Positions 1 through 5,337 of a stretch of 5,337 bases of DNA are shown one piece after another (position 1 is the stretch's first letter; every line of letters starts with the position of its first letter). Origin of the DNA: Rudanella sp. (GTDB taxonomy: Bacteria > Bacteroidota > Bacteroidia > Cytophagales > Spirosomataceae); assembly GCA_026785985.1 (NCBI GenBank), contig JAJAYX010000427.1, positions 1 to 5,337 on the forward strand, in the 5' to 3' direction. The notes under the pieces were generated by a model, which did not search any database, was not told the origin of the DNA, and saw only the letters and a list, made by a program, of their open reading frames with translations. Both the position numbers and the translations under genes were made by a program.

Positions 1-201
1 CTTGTAGGGGAGCGTGATGTACCGATGCAACCGGATAACAGTGGGCATCGGAAATTCGGCCCGCACGGTGTGGAGCTTGTACAATTCTGATTCGGCTACG
101 AGTTCAGCTTTGTTTAGATAGACGAGCAAAAATGCCTTTGGAACGGAACAGATGCTCAATGCACTGTAATCTTGGTTTAAGATTAATACTTTCCTGCCCA
201 T
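1..201 (-). CDS. HNH endonuclease family protein, N-terminal part (runs off the left edge)
   Basis: An ATG at 201 on the minus strand opens a frame of 67 codons that stays open to base 1. The product starts MGRKVLILNQDYSALSICSV and continues through PKAFLLVYLNKAEL and FPMPTVIRLHRYITLPYK. I recognise this N-terminus as the conserved leader of the short (roughly 170-residue) HNH-endonuclease proteins common in Bacteroidota. The zinc-binding Cys pairs and the HNH catalytic motif would lie beyond the left edge, so catalytic competence cannot be judged. In this family the HNH fold is expected to bind and nick DNA; the cellular role is not established. It has no signal peptide, so it should be cytoplasmic. 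It lies on the same strand as the SWIM gene, about 320 bases beyond that gene's stop, and a candidate promoter at 230-261 suggests separate transcription. No Shine-Dalgarno is evident at the usual spacing. Confidence 0.85.
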   Translation of the reverse strand, partial: MGRKVLILNQDYSALSICSVPKAFLLVYLNKAELVAESELYKLHTVRAEFPMPTVIRLHRYITLPYK

Positions 202-521
202 AATCGCGGTTATATTCCTCTGTTCGGTAGCAATTTACGCAGTTATCCACATTCTCACAAATTGGCAGTGTGTTAAATTATCTACTACCAAGTCTGCTTG
301 CCCCGACGGCGTATTCTTCTTTGGCTATTCCTGCACCAACTATTTGCCCAAAACGACTACTTATTGGTCAAATCAGGCAAGTTGGAGTTGTTGGCCCCCA
401 ACTAAACCTGCTCATGCCCAGCGACCATTGCGAGCCGCTAACGAAAACCCCCTATCACAAGTTTGTTCCGCTGAAACTTACAATAGGGCCAAACAATAAT
501 GTGGTAAGTAGTTTAATCTCC
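202..521. other. Gene-poor spacer between the HNH and SWIM genes
   Basis: No gene can be called with confidence here. The spacer holds the candidate HNH promoter at its left end. It should also hold the transcription end of the SWIM gene, but I find no strong hairpin plus T-tract; a 6-bp inverted repeat (AAGTTT 459-464, AAACTT 474-479) has no T-run on either side. On the plus strand a frame is open from 170 to a TAA at 497-499 (109 codons) with no ATG, GTG or early TTG. Its conceptual product begins with a hydrophobic stretch (FLPIIAVIFLCSVAIYAVIH), followed by a Cys/Trp/Tyr-rich part containing CPDGVFFFGYSCTNYLP. This could be the remains of a small exported or membrane protein, or chance. 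It is reported as an observation and not called as a gene. Confidence 0.5.
230..261 (-). promoter_or_regulatory. Candidate promoter of the HNH gene
   Basis: Read on the minus strand, TTTG (258-261) is followed after 20 bases by TAAATTGC (230-237). This resembles the Bacteroidota sigma-ABfr promoter (TTTG, about 19 bases, TAnnTTTG), but the -7 half matches only the TA and the first two T's. It would give a leader of roughly 20-25 bases before the ATG at 201. The match is partial and could be chance. Confidence 0.3.
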
Positions 522-2324
522 TCACCGCAACACTCCTTTCATTTTCAACTCATCCTTCAACGCCCGGAGCGTGCTGTGCTGGGCAACCAATTGGCCCGCC
601 AGCAGCATTACGGAAGTTCTGAGACCCGGTAGAGTGTTCAGCCCGGCCAGCCAACCCGCAATGGTGCCGTAGAGCCGTCGGTCGCGCTTGCCGTTTACGA
701 GTTCGTTGAAGGTCCGCTCTCTGGCCAGAGCCACACACTCATTGGGGTAACTTCGGGCTACCAGAGCCAGAATATCGGGCAGGGAGTGGCTTGCGTTCCA
801 GTTAAACGTTTTGAACCAGTCCCAAAGGTCGGCGGTGCGGGCTTCGGTGTCCAGAATTTGGGCGTAAAGCAAGGGCTGACTCATATAACCTGCGGTGCTG
901 TTGGGCAACAGACTGTTGGCAAAGTCCCGGCGTTGGCCCTCCCGCCAATAGTCGCGGAGCCGCATATAGTCAGCTAATTGGCCCGTTTGTCGGCAGCGGG
1001 TTTCGAGGGCGTTCAGGAGCAGTTTCAGGTCGTCGCCGGTCAGAGCTTTATCATCTAAATTGCTCAGGATGAACGCATCGTATTTGCCGGGCGCACTTTT
1101 GGTAAGCCGGTGCAGGGTTTGCAGTAACACCGGCGGTTTGTTTAGTAGGTGTCGCCGTTCCAACAGTTGAAGACCGATGGTGGTGCCGTGATCGGCAAAC
1201 TGATCGGCGGTTCGAAACCACAAGTCGGGGTCGTTCAGAACGTCGGCGATGCGGAGCTGGACGTACTCGGTACCAAATTGTTGCCACTTATGTTTTTCGA
1301 TGGCCTGTTGCACAGCCTTTGCCGAGGGGTTGTCCGTCACCAACGCCAGCAGCAGAGGGTCAAACTCCCGAAGGTAGTAGTAAAATTCCTGCTCGTCGTC
1401 GTCAGCCTCTTCCTCCTGTTCGGGCCTATCAGCCTCAAAATGCTGCACCCGTGCCGCCATCAGGTCGAGTGCCTTTCCAATCAGGTCGGAGTTCAGCACC
1501 CGGCTGGCGAGTTGGGTATATGATTCGGTCAGCAGTTCGTTCCAGACTTGCCAGCTTTGGGCCGGGTAATCGTCAATGGCTCCATAGTCATCATTCTGGG
1601 CTTCGCTGGCTGCGTGCGTTCCCTCATACACCCCCAAACAGACGGTGAACGCATCGGGCAATCGGCCCTCGCGCAGGGCCAGAATAGCCTGGTTGGCATA
1701 GCCGGTCAACACACCTTCGATCTGGGGCGTTGGATCGGGCGACTCTTCCGAGTAATGGTCATAATCGTCCAGCTCCTGCTCATCGAAACTCAGATCGGAA
1801 AGCGCTTCGTAAACCGTTGTGCTGATGGTCTCTACGGATTCGGTACGGCTGGCCGACGAACCGGCAGGTTGAGCAGTCGGCACAACGAGTTCGGGGGCCG
1901 TAAAGAGGGCCAACTGCGTTTGCAAGTCGGGTTGTTTCGTAAGCAGTTGCCGCAAAAAGTTCAGCTTCTCCTCGGTGGTGGTTCGCTGCCAGAGGGTGTC
2001 GAGGTCAACAACAGGGACGGTTTGGGCGGTTGTGCTGGTCGGAACGAGTTCGATTTTCGGGCCAAACTGATCCAGCACGGCCATGCCAAACGCTACGGCG
2101 TGTTTGCAGATACCGTCGTAATTATACGGGCAATCGCAGAGAAGTTGAGGGGGTTCTGTATCCAGCGAAAGGCTGAGTTCGTAGAGTTCGGAGCCTTCGA
2201 CCTTACCGGTGAAGGTGTTGCCGGTTCGTTTGATGCGCCGGACGTAGCCATTACTAAAAAGGCTTTCGCCTTTGCTATAGCTGCTGGCGTTGGCGAGGTG
2301 ACGGAGGAGGGTTTGAGAAAGCAT
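522..2324 (-). CDS. SWIM zinc-finger domain protein
   Basis: A complete 600-residue protein with a SWIM zinc finger near its N-terminus: Cys63-x-Cys65, seven residues, then Cys73-x-His75 (CDCPYNYDGICKH), matching the CxCxnCxH signature. Residues 1-60 (LANASSYSKGESLFSNGYV and a short beta region) are the usual lead-in to a bacterial SWIM domain, which supports the ATG at 2324. SWIM domains are known to bind DNA or to mediate protein contacts; the function of this protein is not known. The rest looks mainly alpha-helical and may form a helical-repeat scaffold. It is broken by two very acidic linkers, about residues 180-197 and 297-313 (EADRPEQEEEADDDEQE). There is no signal peptide or membrane segment, so it is presumably cytoplasmic. 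SWIM genes often lie next to SNF2-type helicase or MoxR/VWA genes, but none is present here. The start has no Shine-Dalgarno and lies five bases from a T-tract. Long plus-strand frames across it are shadows. Confidence 0.9.
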   Translation of the reverse strand: MLSQTLLRHLANASSYSKGESLFSNGYVRRIKRTGNTFTGKVEGSELYELSLSLDTEPPQLLCDCPYNYDGICKHAVAFGMAVLDQFGPKIELVPTSTTAQTVPVVDLDTLWQRTTTEEKLNFLRQLLTKQPDLQTQLALFTAPELVVPTAQPAGSSASRTESVETISTTVYEALSDLSFDEQELDDYDHYSEESPDPTPQIEGVLTGYANQAILALREGRLPDAFTVCLGVYEGTHAASEAQNDDYGAIDDYPAQSWQVWNELLTESYTQLASRVLNSDLIGKALDLMAARVQHFEADRPEQEEEADDDEQEFYYYLREFDPLLLALVTDNPSAKAVQQAIEKHKWQQFGTEYVQLRIADVLNDPDLWFRTADQFADHGTTIGLQLLERRHLLNKPPVLLQTLHRLTKSAPGKYDAFILSNLDDKALTGDDLKLLLNALETRCRQTGQLADYMRLRDYWREGQRRDFANSLLPNSTAGYMSQPLLYAQILDTEARTADLWDWFKTFNWNASHSLPDILALVARSYPNECVALARERTFNELVNGKRDRRLYGTIAGWLAGLNTLPGLRTSVMLLAGQLVAQHSTLRALKDELKMKGVLR

Positions 2325-2328
2325 AGCC

Positions 2329-2358
2329 CAAAAATAAGGAATGTCCCCGATATTCCTT
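2329..2358 (-). terminator. Hairpin plus T-tract before the SWIM gene (terminator, or operator/promoter)
   Basis: On the minus strand AAGGAAT (2352-2358), a nine-base spacer and ATTCCTT (2336-2342) form a perfect 7-bp inverted repeat, followed at once by TATTTTTG (2329-2336). It lies about 50 bases past the stop of the decayed barrel gene, so a factor-independent terminator for that unit is plausible, although the stem has only two G-C pairs' worth of strength at its core. TATTTTTG is also a perfect match to the -7 consensus TAnnTTTG, only four bases before the SWIM ATG. Transcription from it would give an almost leaderless message, with the inverted repeat as operator. No TTTG lies 19 bases upstream, so I favour the terminator reading. 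Confidence 0.4.
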
Positions 2359-2406
2359 CAGATGCACGTAATCAGCCAAAACCGTCCCACCAATGCTCAT
2401 CCCCTC

Positions 2407-2862
2407 TCAATTCTGCGGAATGTAGCTCAACTGCACCACCACGCCCTGCGAACCATCCAACCAGCGATGTTCGCCCGTGCGTGAGGGTGAGGTTGGCCCC
2501 GCCCTTCCCGCCAATGCCCACGAGCAGGTTATCGGTTAGTCCAAAACCTTCTGCACGTTGAGCCGCAACGGGGGTGCGTAGGGCATCCGGGGGCTACTAT
2601 CGTTACGGATAAACTGCGTCATGTCGGGCGGGTAATTAACGTTGTACAGGTTGAAGCCGATTTCCCAGTTACGGCCCAGTCCATAGTCAAACGTGGTTGT
2701 GGAGCGGAATTGATCCGTAATGTCGATCTGTTGCTGAATCAGAACCTTGTTCTTTTTGGAAATCTCCGATTCCGACACATTAAAATAGGTCTCCTGTGCG
2801 TAACTAATGTGACCTGTCAGGACTAGTATACTTAGCCAAAGGGTAGTAAAAGAAGGTTTCAT
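2407..2862 (-). pseudogene. Decayed outer-membrane beta-barrel protein gene
   Basis: The ATG at 2862 starts MKPSFTTLWLSILVLTGHIS, a signal peptide probably cut after SYA before QETYFN. An alternating beta-strand pattern follows, such as FRSTTTFDYGLGRNWEIGFN. The frame stops at 2536-2538 after LNVQKVLD, giving 108 residues from this ATG (116 from a GTG at 2886). The text continues one frame over as LTDNLLVGIGGKGGANLTLT, and restoring one C in GAC-TAA would join them as KVLDLTDNLL. Further on, the first frame resumes with RWLDGSQGVVVQLSYIPQN and a TGA at 2407-2409, an amphipathic strand like a barrel C-terminus. Two lesions are therefore needed, and only about 150 codons remain, short for this type of barrel, so an internal deletion near 2453-2458 is likely. 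The gene lies 65 bases downstream of the haloperoxidase gene on the same strand, suggesting a former shared transcript. The barrel's function is unknown. The 108-residue fragment may still be made but cannot be a full barrel. Confidence 0.75.
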
Positions 2863-2863
2863 G

Positions 2864-2893
2864 TTGTTGAGTAATCCGAGTATCACTCAACAA
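2864..2893. repeat. Perfect 9-bp inverted repeat before the barrel pseudogene
   Basis: TTGTTGAGT (2864-2872) and ACTCAACAA (2885-2893) are exact reverse complements separated by 12 bases. The left arm ends one base before the ATG of the barrel gene (2860-2862 on the minus strand). The arms are AT-rich and no T-tract follows on the minus strand, so this is not a typical terminator of the haloperoxidase gene. It could be an operator, or an RNA hairpin in the intergenic leader that masks the start codon region. Confidence 0.55.
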
Positions 2894-2927
2894 AAGCAGG
2901 CAAGTGTTGGTCATGAAAACGGCCTTT

Positions 2928-4286
2928 CTATTGCTTTGCTGCTACTGCCCCCTTTCGCGTTTTGGCCTTCTGAACGACCCATTGCCCTACTTTTTCGCCC
3001 ATTGCCGCGCCGTTATCCAAAGCCGCCCGGTAGTGAATACCGCCGTATAAACGGCTGATGGATGCCTGATTAGCTGCGTCCTTAAACGAGGTGAACGAGC
3101 GAACGCCGTGTCCATATTTGAACTCCGTAGAATCCGTAAAGGCAATATTGTCGCCAATCAGGTTAGTTAGCACCTCAGCCGCTGCCGCCGAAATGGTACT
3201 GTGGCCGCTTGGATACTCAGGGAAAGGAGGTGTCTGTAAAAACGGAGTCCATTTCGGGTCAAACGATTTGTTGATGACCGTTTCGGGTCGAACGGTTTTA
3301 GTGCGGTATTTTTCGTCCCAACAGGCAACAAATCCGTCGGCTAAGGCAAAGGAGGTCAGCGTGTAAGCCTCCACTGTTTGCATCAGGTTCAGTTTTTTCT
3401 GACGGGCTACGGTCTCGGCAATGGCCAGCCAATGGCCACCCGGAGTCATTTTTTTGGAGGCATACGACACGTGACCGGCCACGTTCATCACAAACGCATT
3501 GTCGTCCCAGAAATAGGCAATGTCCTGTTGCTCTTTGCTCAGGTTTTTGCCCAGTTCATACACCTCCATCAGTTCTTTTCCGTAAGGGGTTTCTTTTGCC
3601 GTACTATACGGAAACGGGCGGGGCGGCTGAAACTGACTGCAGGTATCCATGACCCAACAGCGAATCTTATTCCATTGAGGTTCAGCGGCATCCATGTAGG
3701 CTGGGGGCGTTGGTACCCAGGTTCCTTCTTCGTTGGTAACGGTATGTTTGAAACCCCGTGTTTGCTTGTAGGAGTCTTTGGCCGCGTAGTCCAGAATGTG
3801 TTTGGCAACAGTCTCACCGTAGGCCATCGAGCGGTCATAGACCTCGTCGGGAACCCCGTCTTTTTTGTACTGCTCGTAGAAGGTCGGCTCAAACTCATCG
3901 TAGAAATCGGCGGAGAACGTCAGGGCGCGGGCCACGGTCAGGAATGCACGAGCCGAAGCCAATGGGAAACAATACTCCTGCCCGGCTTCGGGCGTTGGCC
4001 CCGCCGTGAACCGCTTCATTTTTCCCCCCAGCGATTCATAATTGGCATCGAACGGCACAAGAGCTTCATAACCGGCCAGGTTCGAGTACCCATAAATCCG
4101 GCTGGCTACCGGGGGTGAGAAAATATCGTGGATAATAACCTGGGTCAGTTTCTCTAAAGCAGCATTATATCGTTCAGGATCAGCGGCTTTAGCGTTGTAC
4201 TCGGCAGCGGTGGCCGACTTCTGGCAACCGGCAACAGTGAACAGAATTAGTACCAGTAGCCAGCTATAAAGAAGCGGTTTTTTCAT
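2928..4286 (-). CDS. Vanadium-dependent haloperoxidase / PAP2-superfamily lipoprotein
   Basis: A complete 452-residue protein. Residues 1-21 (MKKPLLYSWLLVLILFTVAGC) form a lipoprotein signal with lipobox VAGC and Cys21 as lipidation site, so the mature protein should be anchored to an envelope membrane, facing the periplasm or the surface. The C-terminal half carries all three motifs of the vanadate/phosphate pocket: K326-x6-R333-P334 (KYRTKTVRP), P359-S-G-H362 (EYPSGHST) and S411-R412-x5-H418 (SRLYGGIHY). In characterised family members these Lys, Arg, Ser, Gly and His residues hold vanadate, and the PSGH histidine acts as acid-base. The family oxidises halides with hydrogen peroxide; apo forms and relatives act as acid phosphatases. 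Sequence alone does not separate these activities or show halide preference. Helical segments fill residues 30-320. The ATG at 4286 gives an intact signal peptide and lacks a Shine-Dalgarno, as expected here. A perfect -7 element lies about 43 bases upstream. It was probably co-transcribed with the barrel gene. Confidence 0.9.
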   Translation of the reverse strand: MKKPLLYSWLLVLILFTVAGCQKSATAAEYNAKAADPERYNAALEKLTQVIIHDIFSPPVASRIYGYSNLAGYEALVPFDANYESLGGKMKRFTAGPTPEAGQEYCFPLASARAFLTVARALTFSADFYDEFEPTFYEQYKKDGVPDEVYDRSMAYGETVAKHILDYAAKDSYKQTRGFKHTVTNEEGTWVPTPPAYMDAAEPQWNKIRCWVMDTCSQFQPPRPFPYSTAKETPYGKELMEVYELGKNLSKEQQDIAYFWDDNAFVMNVAGHVSYASKKMTPGGHWLAIAETVARQKKLNLMQTVEAYTLTSFALADGFVACWDEKYRTKTVRPETVINKSFDPKWTPFLQTPPFPEYPSGHSTISAAAAEVLTNLIGDNIAFTDSTEFKYGHGVRSFTSFKDAANQASISRLYGGIHYRAALDNGAAMGEKVGQWVVQKAKTRKGAVAAKQ

Positions 4287-4314
4287 GGTTGTAGAATTTG
4301 TTGTACGGGCTGAT

Positions 4315-4352
4315 TACAGGACAGTCTTACAAAATTAACGAAATACAGGACA
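4315..4352. repeat. Direct repeat TACAGGACA flanking the haloperoxidase -7 element
   Basis: The 9-mer TACAGGACA occurs at 4315-4323 and again at 4344-4352, 29 bases apart. The two copies bracket the candidate -7 element at 4330-4337, one near the expected transcription start and one between -7 and -33. This placement would suit a repressor of the minus-strand haloperoxidase promoter. The regulator is not identifiable from the sequence. Confidence 0.45.
4330..4337 (-). promoter_or_regulatory. -7 element of the haloperoxidase promoter
   Basis: On the minus strand the bases read TAATTTTG, an exact match to the Bacteroidota -7 consensus TAnnTTTG. It leaves about 43 bases to the ATG at 4286. A clear TTTG at the -33 position is missing: the bases 19 upstream are CCGA, and the nearest T-rich tract is about 24 bases away. 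The promoter may therefore depend on an activator, or the match may be partly chance. Confidence 0.45.
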
Positions 4353-4387
4353 ATTTTCGGAGAAAACGGTGGAGCATTCATGCCCTT

Positions 4388-4420
4388 TTAACATTTCTAT
4401 GCTCCGCTTAACATTTCTGT
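4388..4420. repeat. Tandem TTAACATTTCT repeat with 20-bp period in the divergent promoter region
   Basis: TTAACATTTCTAT (4388-4400) recurs as TTAACATTTCTGT (4408-4420), 12 of 13 bases identical, start to start exactly 20 bases, close to two helical turns. The pair lies between the divergent haloperoxidase and M1 peptidase genes, 75-107 bases before the peptidase ATG. A weak -7-like TATTTTTA (4455-4462) follows on the plus strand, which would place the repeats upstream of -35, where an activator usually sits. Same-face direct repeats are typical of dimeric response regulators (OmpR or LytTR type), but the motif does not identify one. Confidence 0.5.
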
Positions 4421-4494
4421 CCGTTGCTTCCTCGAAATCATCGGCTGTATATCGTATTTTTACAGAAGATTCTTCGTCACATTTGTCCCTTTAC

Positions 4495-5337
4495 ATGAGA
4501 AACCTACGTTGGCTACTGGTAGTAGCCGTTAGTTTGCAATCTGTTTACGCGCAAACTCCCCCCTCCACCTTTAGTGCGAACACGCGCTTCGAACAGCTCG
4601 GCCCCGCCCTGCCAACGCCCAACACTTTCCGAACCTCGTCGGGCGCACCGGGTAAAGATTATTTCCAGAACCGCGCCGATTATGACATCAAAGCCGAACT
4701 GGACGATACCAAACAAAAGCTCACCGGCTCCGAAACCATCACGTATTTCAACAACTCGACTGACGCGCTGACCTACCTGTGGGTTCAATTAGATCAGAAC
4801 CTGTTTCGGCCCGATGCTGACGGCAACACCGCCCGAACCAACAGCATCAATGCCGAACGGGGTGCCTCGGCAGCTTCGCTTGATCCTGGTGCGAATTTGA
4901 AGGGTAAGAATTACGGCTACAACATTACGTTGGTGCGTGATGCCGCCGGGAAGGCCCTCAAGCATACTATCAACCAAACCATGATGCGCATTGACCTGCC
5001 CGCGCCTTTGGCTCCCGGCAAGTCGGTCGTGTTTGGAATTAACTGGAATTTCCAGATTGTTGATGCCAATAAGACTGGTGCAAGGTCGGGGTATGAGTTT
5101 TTTCCAAAAGACGGCAATTACATTTATGAAATGGCGCAGTGGTTTCCCCGTATGTGCGCCTACGACGATGTGAACGGCTGGCAAAACAAGCAATTCCTGG
5201 GACAGGGTGAGTTCACGCTCATTTTCGGTAACTATAAGGTAGCGCTGACCGTTCCGAACGATCACGTTGTGGGCGCAACGGGCGAACTCCAAAATGCTTC
5301 GCAAGTACTGACTTCTACCCAGATGTCACGCTGGAAC
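4495..5337 (+). CDS. Secreted M1-family metallopeptidase, N-terminal part (runs off the right edge)
   Basis: An ATG at 4495 opens 281 codons with no stop before the window end. The product begins MRNLRWLLVVAVSLQSVYA, a signal peptide with a likely cut before QTPPST, so the protein is exported. After a Pro/Ser-rich linker comes YDIKAELDDTKQKLTGSETI, then TYFNNSTDALTYLWVQLDQN. This is the beta-rich N-terminal domain typical of Bacteroidota M1 (gluzincin) aminopeptidase-like proteins. Later segments (DGNYIYEMAQWFPRMCAYDD, VNGWQNKQFLGQGEF, ALTVPNDHVVGATGEL) also fit that domain, in which a substrate-positioning aromatic stretch precedes the catalytic part. The zinc ligands (HExxH plus a downstream Glu) would lie beyond the right edge, so activity cannot be confirmed. 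The family removes residues from peptide N-termini; here it would act outside the cytoplasm, perhaps in nutrient scavenging. It is transcribed divergently from the haloperoxidase gene. Minus-strand frames across it are shadows. Confidence 0.88.
   Translation, partial: MRNLRWLLVVAVSLQSVYAQTPPSTFSANTRFEQLGPALPTPNTFRTSSGAPGKDYFQNRADYDIKAELDDTKQKLTGSETITYFNNSTDALTYLWVQLDQNLFRPDADGNTARTNSINAERGASAASLDPGANLKGKNYGYNITLVRDAAGKALKHTINQTMMRIDLPAPLAPGKSVVFGINWNFQIVDANKTGARSGYEFFPKDGNYIYEMAQWFPRMCAYDDVNGWQNKQFLGQGEFTLIFGNYKVALTVPNDHVVGATGELQNASQVLTSTQMSRWN

Noticed and set aside
459..479. Inverted repeat AAGTTT / AAACTT downstream of the SWIM gene, as a terminator
   Set aside because: The stem is only 6 bp, AT-rich and lacks a T-tract on either strand.
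270..632. A 120-codon plus-strand open frame overlapping the 3' end of the SWIM gene
   Set aside because: It overlaps the SWIM C-terminus by over 100 bases, shows no domain, and its second half is antisense to coding sequence; the other plus frame in this spacer looks more protein-like.
1548..2561. A 337-codon plus-strand open frame opposite the SWIM gene
   Set aside because: It lies antisense to a gene with a clear zinc-finger motif, reads as low-complexity Gly/Arg/Val-rich text and runs past the SWIM start into the pseudogene; it is a codon-bias shadow.
2536..2886. The barrel fragment as an intact small gene starting at GTG 2886
   Set aside because: The GTG start adds MILGLLNN before a standard signal peptide that begins at the ATG 2862 and would place the start inside the inverted repeat; downstream family-like text in other frames shows the gene is broken.
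3378..4118. A 246-codon plus-strand open frame opposite the haloperoxidase gene
   Set aside because: The opposite strand carries all the haloperoxidase motifs and a lipoprotein signal; this frame shows no recognisable domain.
4789..5304. A 171-codon minus-strand open frame opposite the M1 peptidase gene
   Set aside because: The plus strand encodes a signal peptide and typical M1 N-terminal text without a stop through the same bases, so this frame is a shadow.

Overview
The window looks like chromosomal DNA of a moderate-GC member of the Bacteroidota, most likely a Cytophagales bacterium of the Spirosoma type. This is an inference from three things. The protein families present (a small HNH protein starting MGRKVLILNQDYSALS, a lipoprotein haloperoxidase, an M1 peptidase of Bacteroidota style) are typical of that group. 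No start codon is preceded by a convincing Shine-Dalgarno sequence. Promoter-like elements fit the Bacteroidota -7 consensus TAnnTTTG. I see no RNA gene, CRISPR array, insertion sequence or prophage gene.

Layout, left to right. Positions 1-201 (minus) hold the first 67 codons of an HNH-endonuclease family gene that runs off the left edge. Positions 202-521 are a gene-poor spacer with a candidate HNH promoter and an unexplained plus-strand open frame that has no normal start codon. Positions 522-2324 (minus) encode a 600-residue SWIM zinc-finger protein. A hairpin followed by a T-tract lies just upstream of its start. Positions 2407-2862 (minus) hold a broken outer-membrane beta-barrel gene: signal peptide, early strands and C-terminal strand are recognisable, but they lie in different frames. 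A perfect 9-bp inverted repeat sits directly before its start codon. Positions 2928-4286 (minus) encode a complete lipoprotein of the vanadium-dependent haloperoxidase / PAP2 superfamily. Positions 4287-4494 are a divergent intergenic region with two separate pairs of direct repeats and a perfect -7 element. From 4495 (plus) to the right edge runs the N-terminal part of a secreted M1-family metallopeptidase, open at the window end.

Functionally, the right half is about the cell envelope: an exported lipoprotein oxidase/phosphatase, a former outer-membrane protein probably co-transcribed with it, and a divergent exported peptidase. The left half holds two nucleic-acid-binding-type proteins with no obvious link to the right half. 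I do not see a convincing new multi-gene system. The points most worth checking are the decayed barrel gene and the regulatory repeats between the divergent envelope genes.
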